Shown: positions 12,963 to 25,196, counted from the stretch's first letter. The stretch: 64,000 bases of DNA from Dioscorea cayenensis subsp. rotundata (GCF_009730915.1 NC_052475.1:1-64000), one strand, 5' to 3'. Made by a program: numbers and translations. Notes: generated by a model not told the origin, from the letters alone.

Positions 12963-15752
12963 ATGGTGGCACTGGCGCCATGGATGAGAAACCCAAGCTT
13001 CTCTTCCATGGTAGCTCGTCGTCTTCTCCGCTTTGTTTCTACTTCTTCTTCTCTTGCTATTTCGCGAGATCCAATTGTGGACATTCCTCATTACAACTCC
13101 AGGATACGAGAACTGACGCGGCTCGGCCATGCAATAGACGCCCGGAGACTGTTCGACGAAATGCCCCACAGAGACATCATCTCCTGGAATTTCATGATCT
13201 TCGGTTATTTCCAGAACGGCATGATCGATGAGGCACGAGCTCTTTTCGACTCGTTCGCGGGGAGGAATATCAGGACCTGGACCATTGTCGTCTCTGGGTA
13301 CGCTAAATCTGGTCGAATTGAAGATGCCCGAGAAGTCTTTGATGCAATGCCGGAGCGGAATTCCGTCTCTTGGAATGCGATGATCAGTGGATATGTGCAG
13401 CATGGTGATTTAGCGACGGCAAGGTGGCTGTTTGATAGAATGCCTGATAGGGATGTGGCCTCGTGGAATTCCATGATTACCGGATATTGCCACGCCCATC
13501 GGATGGGGGAGGCCCGGTGGCTCTTTGAAAACATGCCAGCAAGGAATTTGGTCTCTTGGACTGTGATGATTTCTGGGTACGTTCAGATTAATGAGTATGA
13601 TGAAGCGTGGAGGTTTTTCCTGCATATGCATCGTTGCATGATGAGCCTGGACCAGCCCAATTTCACTGCCGCTATCTCTGCTGTGGTGTGTTTGGGTAAT
13701 ATTGTACTGCTCGAGAATCTGCGGTCCTTAGCAATCAAGACTGGTTTTGAGGGGGACGTGGTCGTGGGCACTGCTATACTGAATGCTTACACAAGAGAGA
13801 GTGGAGGCCTGGAGTCTGCAGTGAGATTCTTTGAAGGTATGCGGGAGAAGAACGAGTATTCTTGGTCCACTATGATCACAGCGTTGTCACATGTTGGGCG
13901 GTTAGATGATGCTCTCTCGTTTTACCAGCGAGATCCGTGTAAGACTATTGTTTCTCAAACAGCATTACTGGCAGGGTTCGCTCAGAACAACCGGATTCAT
14001 GAGGCCAGACACATGTTTGAACAAATGCCTGATCCTAATGTGGTGTCGTGGAACGCCATGATTGCAGGATATGCTCAAAATGGGATGCTTGATGAAGCAA
14101 AGAAATTGTTTCACAGGATGCCTATACGTAATGCAATTTCATGGGCTGCGATGATTGCCGCTTGTGCACAGAATGGGGAAAGTGAAGAAGCTTTGGACCT
14201 TTTATCAGAGCTTCATTGGCATGGAATAGTTCCTACTCTCTCCAGTTTCACCAGTGGTTTCTTTGCTTGCGCTAACATCAGAGCACTAGAGATGGGTAGG
14301 CAACTACACTCTCTGGCTATAAAGGCAGGATCACAGTTCAATGCCTATGTCAATAATGGCTTGATCACAATGTATGCCAAATGCAAGAATACGGAAGATG
14401 TCACTCGAGTTTTTAACTGGATGAGAACAAAAGATATTGTGTCTTGGAACTCTTTGATTGCTGGCCTATCTCATAACTACTTGTTGGATGATGCTCGCAC
14501 TGTTTTTGACAAGATGCCCATCCACGATGTTGTCTCATGGACTGCAATCATTTCCGCATACTCGCAGGCTGGGCAAGGCAATGAGTCTCTTGAGCTATTT
14601 CTCAGAATGTTGAGAGAAGGGGCATTGCCAAACTCTTCAACCATGACTACCCTCCTTAGCACTTGCGGCCATGTGGGTTCAAGTAGGCTAAGTCAGCAGG
14701 CTCATGTTCTGACCATTAAATTGGGCTTTGATTTGGATCTTTTTGTGGGCAATGCCCTGATTTCAATGTATTTCAAGTGTGGCTGCAGAGGCTCCTTTTT
14801 GGTTTTTGAAAAAATGCCTGAACGTGATATAATCTCATGGAACTCAATGCTTGCTGGCTGTGCCCAAAATGGCCTTGGAAGAGAAGGCATTCAAATCTTT
14901 GAGCAGATGAAAGCGGAAAGAATTTTACCGAACCAGATCTCTTTCACGGGGCTCTTATGTGCTTGTAGCCATGCTGGTTTGGTTGATGAAGGGTGGCATT
15001 ATTTCAATTCAATGAGCAAGGATTACAGACTCATGCCATTGGAAGGTCACTATGCCTGCATGGTGGACCTTCTTGGAAGAGCAGGCCACTTGGATGAAGC
15101 TAAAGAATTCATAGAAAACATGCCCATTGAACCAGATTCAGTGGTGTGGGCAGCACTTCTTGGTGCGTGCAGAATTCACCAGAATGTAGAACTTGGCAGA
15201 ATGATTGCAGAAAAGCTGTTTCAAATGGAGCCACAGACTGCTGGAAATTATGTCTTGTTGTCAAACATATATGCATCTCGTGGCATGTGGAACGAAGTGG
15301 ATGAGGTGAGAGAGTTGATGAGAGCTAGAGGTGTCACAAAATCACCAGGTTGCAGCTGGATTCAGATAAGGAACAAGTTGCATTCTTTTATCACTGGAGA
15401 TAAGCACCATGAGCAGATTGTTGAGATACATGCACTCCTGAAGGAGCTGTATGTAAGACTGAAGTATGCAGGTTATGTGCCAGACACCCAATTTGTCCTG
15501 CATGATGTGGAAGAGGAGCAGAAAGAGAATGTGCTTCTCTATCACAGTGAGAAACTTGCCGTTGCCTATGGTCTATTGGCAACGTCTGATGGTACGCCAC
15601 TACAGATAATGAAGAATCTCCGAATATGCGGAGATTGCCATAATTTCATGAGGTTTATGTCTAAAATAACCAAGAGAGAAATTGACATTAGGGATGGGAA
15701 TAGATTCCATCATTTTAACGATGGAAACTGTTCTTGTGGGGATTACTGGTGA
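12963..15752 (+). CDS. DYW-class pentatricopeptide repeat protein, organelle RNA editing factor
   Basis: A single uninterrupted 929-codon exon. The ATG at 12963 is used; the frame extends three codons further up to a TTG, which is not a likely start. The first 35 residues (RRLLRFVSTSSS and similar) are basic and Ser-rich, as in an organelle transit peptide. A long PLS-type array follows, with the repeated pattern D-V/I-VSWNAMI-x-GYAQNG-x-x-x-EA. E and E+ motifs precede a full C-terminal DYW domain. The cytidine-deaminase zinc signature is visible: HSE at about 861-863 and CxxCH at about 889-893, ending in CSCGDYW. The family binds organelle transcripts and converts C to U. The layout resembles Arabidopsis At4g02750-type proteins, but I cannot assign the ortholog or the editing site. 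This is one of the undamaged genes in the window. Confidence 0.95.
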   Translation: MVALAPWMRNPSFSSMVARRLLRFVSTSSSLAISRDPIVDIPHYNSRIRELTRLGHAIDARRLFDEMPHRDIISWNFMIFGYFQNGMIDEARALFDSFAGRNIRTWTIVVSGYAKSGRIEDAREVFDAMPERNSVSWNAMISGYVQHGDLATARWLFDRMPDRDVASWNSMITGYCHAHRMGEARWLFENMPARNLVSWTVMISGYVQINEYDEAWRFFLHMHRCMMSLDQPNFTAAISAVVCLGNIVLLENLRSLAIKTGFEGDVVVGTAILNAYTRESGGLESAVRFFEGMREKNEYSWSTMITALSHVGRLDDALSFYQRDPCKTIVSQTALLAGFAQNNRIHEARHMFEQMPDPNVVSWNAMIAGYAQNGMLDEAKKLFHRMPIRNAISWAAMIAACAQNGESEEALDLLSELHWHGIVPTLSSFTSGFFACANIRALEMGRQLHSLAIKAGSQFNAYVNNGLITMYAKCKNTEDVTRVFNWMRTKDIVSWNSLIAGLSHNYLLDDARTVFDKMPIHDVVSWTAIISAYSQAGQGNESLELFLRMLREGALPNSSTMTTLLSTCGHVGSSRLSQQAHVLTIKLGFDLDLFVGNALISMYFKCGCRGSFLVFEKMPERDIISWNSMLAGCAQNGLGREGIQIFEQMKAERILPNQISFTGLLCACSHAGLVDEGWHYFNSMSKDYRLMPLEGHYACMVDLLGRAGHLDEAKEFIENMPIEPDSVVWAALLGACRIHQNVELGRMIAEKLFQMEPQTAGNYVLLSNIYASRGMWNEVDEVRELMRARGVTKSPGCSWIQIRNKLHSFITGDKHHEQIVEIHALLKELYVRLKYAGYVPDTQFVLHDVEEEQKENVLLYHSEKLAVAYGLLATSDGTPLQIMKNLRICGDCHNFMRFMSKITKREIDIRDGNRFHHFNDGNCSCGDYW

Positions 15753-16391
15753 TGCAGACAGATGAAATGAGGGAAAATACTTGTCATTCCCTGAGAATCA
15801 TTGCTCTTACAATCACTTAGCAAAGCTATAGTTTGATTAGGACATCTGTGGATGGCGCCTGCCCTTGAGAGGTCATACAGGAATTTGAAGGCACGAATGT
15901 GATTGTGGTTGGAGTCTGCTTTAGCTTCGTCTGTAGAAACATGGTGCACAATATTGAACACATACGTATGTGTTTGTTGTTCATTAATCGGCAGGGTTGC
16001 TTTAAACCTTGATGGAATCAAGGAATCATCCAAAGTTAATCTGACTCACTGGACTTAAAACGGTTTCCAAATCCCGGATGCTTATATAATCAGTTGGAAA
16101 TTAATTAGAGAATCACAGAAGAGGAGAAGATTTGTTAATGTTGTTTTCTTTTCTGGGTCAGCAATGAATTTTGACAAGAGTAAGAACTTTGAAAGATGTA
16201 GTTTATATGTGTTTTTGTGTATAATAAAAGATGTAGTTTATAACTTTATATGTGTAGAAGGGTTACCTCATCTTTATTACAATCCTCTTTCTAAGTTTTT
16301 AAATACATTTATTTGAATGCAGGTGTTAGTCTATCTCTTATAGTGAAGCGATTAACCCAATTACAAGATCATATAGTGAAAAGAGATTGAC
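15753..16391. other. Intergenic spacer between PPR and methyltransferase genes
   Basis: About 640 bp holding the PPR 3' UTR and the promoter of the next gene on the same strand. Nothing else is recognisable. Confidence 0.5.
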
Positions 16392-17776
16392 ATGGCCGAT
16401 AGCGGAAGCCTCGATCCCAGTTCGTTCAAAACGCCTTTCGCCTTCTCGATTCATCTCCTTCTCTTTTCCAAACCCCTAGCCAAGGTCCCTACTCTGATGT
16501 CCTTCGAATCGCTGTCCTCGATTCGCCTCTCCTGCCCTCGCTCCCGCCGCCCAAAGTCGCCGCTATGCTGGTCCCCATTGGCCGTGAGTCAGATTGGATC
16601 TTCTGCACTGCCGCCGGCCACCTCCAGCTCCTCCTCACCTCCTCCTCCCAGGACCTGTTTCTATCTCGTTTAATTTTCATTGGAAAATTTCCAAATTTTA
16701 GTTGTCCTCCAATGTCCTACACTCGACCTCAATCAGAACCTGACCTCTGCTCGCTCCAACATTTCCAAGAGGCGCTGTTTCCTCTCCTCCTCGCTCTCTG
16801 CCCCAAGGCCGCATTCAAGAATGGGGTCCCTGAGATCCCTTTTCTTTCCTACGAGGACAACGTGGTCCGGAGCGTTCTGGTTGACAGAATCGAAGGTCCT
16901 GTATCTGGAGAGATGCTTGTGGAGGATGTGGAGATTGATGTGTCTCCGGTGCCAGAGCTTCGGAGACGATTGCGGTTCAAAATGATGCCAAATTTGGTGC
17001 AAACTCAGGTGAGACTCATCCCTGATCCTTCAAAAGATGGTACTATCGGCCCTCAAAAGGGTTCTTTGGTGCAGCCCTATCTGGCGCCTATGGTGGCCGG
17101 TCTCTCACTGGTAGCTCCTTTCCTAGAAGAGAAAATCAAGTTAGGTTTGAGGCCACGGGCTCTTTGCCTTGGTGTTGGTGGAGGGACATTGCCTATGTTT
17201 TTGCAATCAAAATTAGACTTTGACATACTGGGAGTTGAGGCTGATCCGGTAGTTCTCAACATTGCAAGGCAGCATTTTGGTCTTGTTGAAGGTGAGTTCC
17301 TTCATGTTCACATCGGTGATGCAATTGGCTTTATAAAGAATGTTGCCCAGCAAGAAGATACTCTAAGACGAGGCTTGGAAAGGATGTCAGATCTAGTGGA
17401 AGGGTCTAGGATTGATTTTGATGTTATCATGGTGGATTTAGATGCTGGTGATGCTGTGAATGGTGCGAGCGCGCCACCTTCAGAGTTCGTCCAGAGGAGT
17501 GTTCTTTTAGCTGCAAAGATGGTTCTTCATGACCGTGGAATTATAGTCATTAATGTAATTCCTCAAAGCAAGGCGTTTTACAGTGAGTTGATTCATGATT
17601 TTCATGAAGTTTTTGCTGAATTATATGAGATTGAGGTGGGAAATGGTGAGAATTATGTTCTTGTTGCCACTGTCACAAATGTTCAATTGAGTCGGAGTGG
17701 GAGTTGTGGCTCTTGGCTTCAAAAGCTGAAGCTTGTCATAGGCGAAAAACATATGAATTCTATCAATAAAATATGA
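16392..17776 (+). CDS. METTL13/spermidine-synthase-like methyltransferase, two frameshifts near the N-terminus
   Basis: Rossmann-fold SAM-dependent methyltransferase-like protein. Counting from the internal ATG at 16565, the fold shows motif I as LGVGGGT (about 202-208). GVEADP (223-228) follows at the end of strand 2, then HIGDAIGFI (249-257) and DVIMVDLDAGD. This resembles the C-terminal half of METTL13 (eEF1A methyltransferase) and spermidine synthases; substrate is unknown. The likely true start is 16392 (MADSGSLDPSSF). The 58 or so N-terminal residues are split over three frames: MADSGSLDPSSF, then LSPSRFISFSFPNP, then QGPYSDVLRIAVLDSP. The changes lie near the A-run at 16428-16431 and at 16473-16477. 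Removing two single bases gives exactly 461 codons (460 aa). The rest is open, with no intron. A shorter protein from 16565 (403 aa) is the alternative. Confidence 0.82.
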
Positions 17777-18917
17777 TTTGCCGCAAGCAATATATTGCCC
17801 AATGTTCCTCATGTCTTGTCTCTTTATCCTCATGAGTTTGTGAAACCAACAGAGAATTCAGCATAGGGCAACCAGTGTGATTGATGCATGCTTACTGCAT
17901 GTTCATCAAGGGAGCTCAGCAGCTGGTACAGGTTAGAATTCTTTTCCCCTACAATAACCACAAACAAATCTGAGAAGGTATTGTGGGAAGGCCTGAGAGA
18001 TCTAATCTGCATGATGTGCATTGGAGTTACAAACATGACATCTAATGACTTTGTTAGTTAGTTGTAAAAGCGGAAGAAACCCTGGGAAGTTATTGGTGCA
18101 ATGCAATTGCTTGGAGATCTAGACTGCCGAATAAAATATCAGAACTAGCTGAGAGACTTTTTTTCTATATGTACTTTGGTTCTGAAATTTTTCTACAGAG
18201 TCTTTTTGGGCATGTGCTATGTTATGCAGTGCCACATTAACACTTATAATTAAGGTGACATGTCCTTTGCTTGTACTTCTGTGATCTTAAGCTGATATTA
18301 ATATTTTATCCTACCAGGTTAGCTAGTTTTTACTCTTGAATATATTCAATCTGTTCTCTTCTTAAGTTTTTGGAAGGCCATGCATGGTGCTGTTACGATT
18401 CTGAAGTGTTTATCATATGTGTAGTTTGTTTTCTGCTTACTTTCGTTCCTAACTTCCACTGAATCTGATGATTTAATTTGTCCACCCTCATTAGAAAATA
18501 ACTCGTCTCTCAGTTACTCAGTAGAGAGAACCATTGTAAATCACTTTAGCCGAAGCTATATTTTCCATTCCAGACTCCAGTTCAGGTCAAGCTCTGACCG
18601 CGCAATAGCAAACAAAGAAATCACTACTCTTGGTATGTTATGTTTTGTTTTAAATGGTAAAAATTAAAACTATCTTAGAAGGAAATGCATGATTTTTCAC
18701 ATAATCTCGGAAGAGTGCACATTCACATTCGTGTTTCCAGCTTAGCAAGTAGCAACTAACAAACGAACACATGCAGCCATGAGGACATTTCGGGTATCGT
18801 GTCGGATGGGGGGACCCATTCCCGTTGAGCCGTTGCTAGAAGGAAGGCGATACAGAAACTAACCCAAAAGTTTTGAGGCGTATCCACGCGGCAACTAGTC
18901 ACTGGCTACTAGCGTAA

Positions 18918-18949
18918 AGTAAAATAAAATAAAATAAAATAAAATAAAA
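18918..18949. repeat. (AAAAT)n microsatellite
   Basis: About six tandem copies of the pentamer AAAAT. Confidence 0.9.
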
Positions 18950-20175
18950 CTTTTTCCCTTCAACAGCCACAACTTCTATGCCGTTGGCTTATTCATTTTA
19001 TTGAAGATTTCAGATCATGACACTTGACTCATGCGATGAAATTAACTATCAAATATCAAACCTGTGATATTTAACAACGTCAGGTTTGTATTGGTTTGTC
19101 GATAAGGCTGCAAGACATACAATCGTGTAAAACAAACGAAAGAGACAAATGGGCCCCAAGTGAGGAAATGATAATAACTAAAGTGTTTTGCCTGATTGGG
19201 GGTGCGAACATTGTTTTTGTTGGCCATGGATCCCAAACTCCGCACTGAATATTGTCCTATAATAAAACAATACAGCAACAGCAACAGCAGCAGCAGCAGC
19301 TGCTGCTTGACGTGATGCACTCAAACCCTAGTGGAATGATGAAGCAAATAACCTTTATTCACAGCTGTGCTGCCGCAGATAAGGTTCACTGCTTGATCCT
19401 CATTATATGCATACTGGAGCAGTGCATATGAATTGACAACTGAGAGGAAAAGCCACCCTTGTTTTTCCTCTGAATTCTTCTCGTTGCCGCCTTACATTGG
19501 TCACTGGTCAGGTCAAACATGAATTTATCTGATTAATGGACTCTATTCATCTCATTTGTCTACACAGCTTAACAGTCAAGTCTTTAGTCATCCGTGATTT
19601 ATTGAAAAATCAGTAACTCACTGAAGTTGAAAGTCGAGAAGGAATTCGAGTATATATATATATATATATATATCTGAGGCTCACAATTTACAACGCAATT
19701 CAACGACCTAGACTTCTGACCTTAATTAAAGAAGGAGATAATTTTAACTATTTAGCATGCTAATGCGGAATCAGGTTAATTATGTAACTATGCGCCCATT
19801 CTACTCTTTTGAGGAATCAATATAATAAATGACTGTGCCTCTCATCATTGCCCATGATTGTACGTAAACAGTAGCCGTCTCTTTTACCGGTGACAATAAC
19901 AAAATCATTTACCGGAGAGGTATATATCGTTCTCCCTTGAATTTGCAAGCAAAAGGGCGCAAATTAAACCTTAATTATATATGCACAGTACACCCATATG
20001 TAATGCGGAGCCACTTCAATATATTTAATTGGCTTCCCTGTGATGGAATAATGATCGGTCTATTCTTTTTTTTTTCTGGTTTATTAATAAAATACACGCC
20101 ATTCATTCCTCTTTTTATAACTTGCTGCCGGTGATGTTTTTGTATTAAAAATAGACACTGCGAGCGGGAGCAGGA

Positions 20176-20178
<3 letters not shown>

Positions 20179-20212
<34 letters not shown>
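20179..20212. repeat. (TA)n microsatellite
   Basis: About 17 TA units. Similar runs recur throughout the intergenic parts of the window. Confidence 0.9.
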
Positions 20213-20214
<2 letters not shown>

Positions 20215-20956
20215 ATATATTGTGGTGCTAAACACTCTAAGTGGTACTTCATCAGTAGTAAATTGGACCAGGGAACCTGATTCAAGCCGACAGGAATCAT
20301 TTGGACCAAATCAAGCTAGCTTCATTTGAAGTTTTGAACAATCCAACCCAAGCGGGCCCTTGACACAATGCGCCTATACCAAAACCCATGCGATATCCTG
20401 GGACACCCGGATACCAAACCAACTCCAACAATGCCAACAGCGATGGATATATATATATATATATATATATAGTTAATAAAAGCAAATAAAATACAATATT
20501 GGCACCAGACTTTTTAGCATTATTTTTATACAAGATTAATTTCTAATCCGCCGGCACTTGTATCGTTTTTCAATCACTTTTTTTCTTTTTTTATTTTTGG
20601 GTTGGGGTCTTAACAAGCATTTTTCAATTCCTTATCCAAAAGCTTCTTCCAGGGAATCAGAATCAAACCGAAGCTATAAATATCACGGGCAATCGGAAAT
20701 AAGAAGCATGGATCAATGCTGAAGATAAACAGAAAAAGAAAAAGAGAGTAAGTAAACAAACAGCATTCTAATCTCCTCCGGCCACTGCTAGCTACTGTCC
20801 GTTTCTACTCATTTATGTTTATATAAATATATATATATATATATAATATACACAAAAAGAACAGTAATAATATAGATAGAGAAGGAAGGCGGTAACTTTA
20901 AGACAAGCCACGAAACGGATTAGAAGCTGACAAAGAGGGGAAGGAGGTAAGCTTAC

Positions 20957-21730
20957 CGCCATCACCGTCTGGCCGCTTTTTGAGCAGCGGGTGACGGTGG
21001 GTAACTTCCCCCACGGCTCAAGGACAGAGTCACGGTACCTCGACGGCAGCGCTTGGTTCCTCCCTCGTTTCGATCGCACCACTGGCCCACACTCCTCCTC
21101 CAAATCCAAGCCTCTCTTCTTCCTACTCTCCGCCGCCGCCGCCTCCTCAGCCCGAGTTTCGTCCTCTTTCTCTTCTTCTTCTTCTTCTTCTTCTTCGTCA
21201 CTGAAAAAGCCGGATACCTGCCTGACTGCCTCCACGAGCACGTCCAGATACCCCTCACTTCTCCTCCTCTTTCCTCCTTCCTCCGCCTGAATATTCGTGA
21301 TTTCCGAGTACTCCCTCCCAACTTCTTCAGCTTTCTTCATCTTTGTTCTGCCTTCCGGATTGCATTCCCCTTGTGAACTCTTATCCGCAGTCAGACCTTC
21401 GCCGGAGATAGAGCCCACAACTGACGGAGGCTTCTTCTCAGAACTCGACATGACGCTGGACTCTGCCGGCGCATCGGACACGTCCACGATCCCGCTGCAA
21501 CCGGTGGCACCTCCTCCGCCCCCATCCACAGATCCGATCTCGTCGTCCGGCCAAGGGCCCAGCCTGAGATTGAGATCGATGTCGAGGCCTCTCTTGCAGT
21601 TGGATCGCTGCTCCTCGGGATCCGTGACAGCTATCGACTGAGACAGCTGGTGACCGACGGTGGTGATGATGGCGATGATCTTCATCATCGCCGTGTAGGT
21701 AGTGGAGCAGCGGACACGAGGCGGCACCAT
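20957..21730 (-). CDS. Unknown acidic nuclear-type protein with EAR-like motif, 3' end unresolved
   Basis: I do not recognise a named family. The ATG at 21730 is chosen; a TTG three codons upstream is ignored. Visible parts in order: a hydrophobic N-terminal stretch (MMKIIAIITTVGHQLSQ), then LDIDLNLRLG, which contains an EAR-type DLNLRL repressor motif. A Gly/Ser-rich region follows, then GYLDVLVEAVRQVSG, an acidic nine-to-ten-glutamate run from a GAA repeat, a KKRG patch and the segment VVRSKRGRNQALPSRYRDSVLEPW near the end. The basic patches and EAR motif suggest a nuclear co-repressor-recruiting protein, which is inference. A good donor (GCG|GTAAGC) closes the exon at 20957. Read-through beyond it would encode a hydrophobic TA-repeat tail and is rejected. 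A tiny final exon at about 20768-20791 (acceptor GTAG, tail LAVAGGD) is possible. Confidence 0.6.
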
Positions 21731-24482
21731 TAACAACAAGAGGCGAAAAGGTTCTCGAATCTCGAGCTCTATATAACACTACCCTTCTTCTCCGGCTCTT
21801 GCCATGCTTGCAGCCGCCGCCGCCGCCGCCGCCGATTTTCCTGTTTTGGAATTCTAAATTCAATAAAATAAAAATAGAGACTAGAGAGATGATGATGGAT
21901 TGAAGAAAGAAACGAGAGCAGGAGAGAGAGACGCCTATACTATACAACCAAGCGGAATACCTGGGTCTGTTATGTTCTATATTTATTATATATATATATA
22001 TATATATCTATATAGACAATTTCTTTTATTTATTTATTTATTTATTATAATTTTGCTAATTTTTTTTCTTTATCGCGTGTAAGTTCTGTAACGTGGCTGT
22101 TTGAAATTGGAAAGATTAGCCACGTAGACCATCATAAGTTGGAGCCTGGAGGTTGGAAGAGAATAGGGAATAGGGAATAGGGGTTGCTCTCGGTATCGAT
22201 TAGTCAAGTGCTTAAAGTCAGCTGCCGCTGAGTCGTGTGATCGAGGAGGAGTCTGGTCTGGTTCTGCCTGTGGTGGGGTTCACAAACACTGAATCACACA
22301 CAGCCCACACAGGACACAGCACCACAACTTGGCTTCGGATTTCGGGTACTCATTCGCTTTGCTTTCTTTGAAACTCCAGGACACACAGCTTAACATCATC
22401 ATCAGACGATTCAGACCAGAATTTCTAATTAATTATTTCCTTTAGATGCGCATTATAGCCTTTCTCATGACCTCCCACCCAAGTTTATATATATATAAAT
22501 ATTAATATATGATAATCTTTTCCCTTATTATATTCTGAACTCAAATTAATGAACTTTTCAATCTGCCTTTATATATTAATTAAATTATACCGGGAATGAA
22601 GCAAAATATTTATGCATGGCAGCATGTGTTTGGTGCCATGAACAGTGAGGTAATGCCACACTACCGCATAGCATGAACTTCCTTCAAGATTGTCCGTACG
22701 AAACCAGCGAACCTTGATGTGACAATTGAACGTTGTACAGATAGATGGTAATGAAAGTTAATGAAACTGGGGACATTCAATGAAAATAATACGCTAACAT
22801 ACTATTAATTCCAGTATTTCAGTATAGCATACAGATTTTATATTATTTAAAAACACTAGAGAAACAATATCTCACTGCCCTTTATATTCTTTCATGTGGA
22901 TAATCAATTCAGAGAATCTCTGAACACCTGATCTTTAGATTATGCAATAACAAAATTGAAACTTTGTATGTCCCTGACAGGCTGTGGGCTGTGGGCTGTG
23001 GGCTGTAGGCAGTAGGACAAGCATTCGCGATTCAACTGCCCACTCCCACAAATAAGCCAGCAAGATGTCTTATTGAGCCCGTGAGAGAAGGATTCCATGG
23101 GATCCACAGCCCACTTGACCAAAGAGACCCACACCACAGAGCTAGATAGAGAACCAAACTTTTAGCATCCATGACCATGATCATGATCAGTAGTTGATAG
23201 ATATGCCTTTGCGTACGTCTCCTGAAATCTAAAACCCTGCGCCTCCCTGTGTTAGCAACTCCGATCGATCCCTGGGCTTGGCACTAGAAGAATTCATGGC
23301 TAAGACTAAGAGTAAGAGGGGCTATGAACTATTATTGAATAGAATTCATTAACCTGCATGCTAGCTTACACACTTAATTATAACATCAAGTGAGATTCTG
23401 CAAGCAATATTAAAATGGCCAAAATGTGAAGAAGTTTATATGTGTGAATCATGTCCGGCACATCTAATGATGCTAGTAGAACAATCATGTTCGCTCGCTA
23501 TTCTCCTTTATCAGCTTATCAACATCATTAATTCATTCCGTAGTACCATTTAATTTTATTTAGTTTAAAGTCAACCAACTGCATTATTCTAGTGTGCCAT
23601 ACACATAGCACATACTACATGCTAAATACTAATCAGATCAATATATACTTGAATACTCTTCTTATATTATTGGCAAAAGAAGTACTTGAGAAGGTGACCA
23701 TTTTTCGTCAGATAAAAAGGTGAAAGTGCACTTTGATTGACACCAAGGTATGTCACTTTGCATAGTGGAGGAGGCTCATCCAGCTTTCTCATTGATGCAA
23801 TTCACGGTGTTAGATGCTAGATTCCCTTTCAAAGTTAACTGTTTTTGGGAGTCCTTTAGGTCTTGTCTTCTCTTTTTAGGTCAGTTCTTGTCCTTGGTGA
23901 TGTTTCTTTTTTCTTCGTTTTTAACGAGACGAGAGAGCGAGAGAGAGAGAGAGTGTGTAGTGTGGATGAGTTTGTCTTCATACCATGCAAAAGCGCACCA
24001 AAGTCAAGGTTCAACTAATTAATTAACATTAAAGTCTGCTTTTAGTACTGAGATTAAACAACCATCTTTTACTTAGCAAATATTATGTTGAGTTTCATCT
24101 AGAAATTATGAGGACCGGAAAATACAAGTGCGTAAGCCTAAATCTAAGTCAACGATCAGCTAAATTAAACGAACAGAAGAAGTGCTACAATTAATGTCTT
24201 TTTTTTTTTTTGAATAATTAATGTCTTTTTTCGTTATATAACATGGTGGTTTTTTCCTTTTTCACTTTCCCATGGATGAATTGAAGCCCACACAGACCAT
24301 TCCATGGTGACAACTAATTAAAGCAAGCAGGAAAATACTCCATATATATATAATGGACTAGTATAACATGGTCAATATATATATATATGATATATCAGAG
24401 AAGCGTCCACAATATATATATATATATATATATTGTTTAATTCATAGCGCAGTTAGCTAGCGCATTCCTTTCCTGATGTCAT
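21731..24482. other. 2.7-kb intergenic spacer
   Basis: No gene recognised. It holds the 5' region of the EAR-motif gene, a (CCG)n run near 21812-21834, (TA)n at about 21985-22006, a 7-mer tandem at 22981-23008, a GAGA run near 23938-23953, and more (TA)n at about 24377-24432. Confidence 0.55.
22981..23008. repeat. Heptamer tandem repeat (GCTGTGG)n
   Basis: Four consecutive copies of GCTGTGG, the last with one change. Confidence 0.85.
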
Positions 24483-25079
24483 TCATGGCTCTTGGTGCTG
24501 CGTATAGATGTAGTCAAGATGAGCCTCAGACATCATCCTTCTCTTCATGCAGTCCCTGTCACCATCATCACATCTGTCTGGAGTCCCCATCGTCTGGAAA
24601 ACGAAAAATAAAAATAATAATTATTATTATTATAATAAAATAATTTATTGAAGTAAAATCGCATAATTCCGATGATCAAGCTGCTGAACTTGATCAAGAA
24701 GATGATCAAGAAAGAAAATCCCTCACATCTGAAACATCCCCGCTTGTAATTTCTAGATAATGATCCAGCAGTGATGGAAATTCATCATCAATCTTCACTT
24801 CGTCTTTCACTGGGCCTGCAAGCAAAAGATATATATATAGAAAGACAAGGCCTGAAGCATTAAAATGAGAACACATGCAGGGAATTAATAATTGGAGTCA
24901 AATGTAAGATCATAAGGCAACAGGGGCTTGCTATATATGCAAGTATGCAACTGAAACTCAGTAGCACCTTTTGGTGTCCGAGAGGCCTCAGCATTGTGGT
25001 TGGTAAGAAAGATGGCCAGTGCGAGGAGGAAGATGAGGAGGACGAGAAGACGTACCACAGATGGCTGCTTCTTCATCAT
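24483..25079 (-). CDS. PSK: Phytosulfokine (PSK) precursor, three exons
   Basis: Precursor of the secreted, tyrosine-sulfated pentapeptide hormone PSK, which is perceived by PSKR receptor kinases at the plasma membrane. The model is built from splice sites. Exon 1 is 25079-24968, exon 2 is 24815-24727 and exon 3 is 24593-24483. All introns are GT-AG and phases match (112, 89 and 111 nt), giving 103 aa. Residues 5-30 form a signal peptide with a long Leu-rich core. A variable acidic middle follows, then the conserved Cys pair (C..DDGDRDC) and HLDYIYTQH, with YIYTQ at about 95-99. The Asp just before the first Tyr, needed for sulfation, is present. The RR and HL residues before it fit subtilase processing. 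A long TATA tract lies about 100 nt upstream. The gene is intact. Confidence 0.95.
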
Positions 25080-25179
25080 GGTAACTAGTGACTGATCAAT
25101 CGATCGATGGATGGTGTGAGACAAGGCAGTGGAGAGAGGATCAGATGATCAGGGGGGCAACTGAGCAAGAAGGAGGCTT

Positions 25180-25196
25180 ATATATATATATATATA
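25180..25196 (-). promoter_or_regulatory. TATA tract upstream of PSK
   Basis: A (TA)n tract ending in TATAAATG-like context lies 100-115 nt upstream of the PSK start codon. It is the best placed TATA box, although similar TA runs are common here. Confidence 0.45.

Larger units (their letters stand above)
17777..20767. other. 3-kb spacer rich in microsatellites
   Basis: No gene seen. It contains an (AAAAT)n run (about 18918-18949), long (TA)n runs (about 19651-19673, 20179-20212 and 20447-20471) and a CAG/GCT-rich patch near 19280-19310. Confidence 0.55.

Noticed and set aside
20819-20956. Hydrophobic Tyr/Ile-rich C-terminal tail of the EAR-motif protein
   Set aside because: It is read through a strong GTAAGC donor into a (TA)n microsatellite, so it is almost certainly intron.
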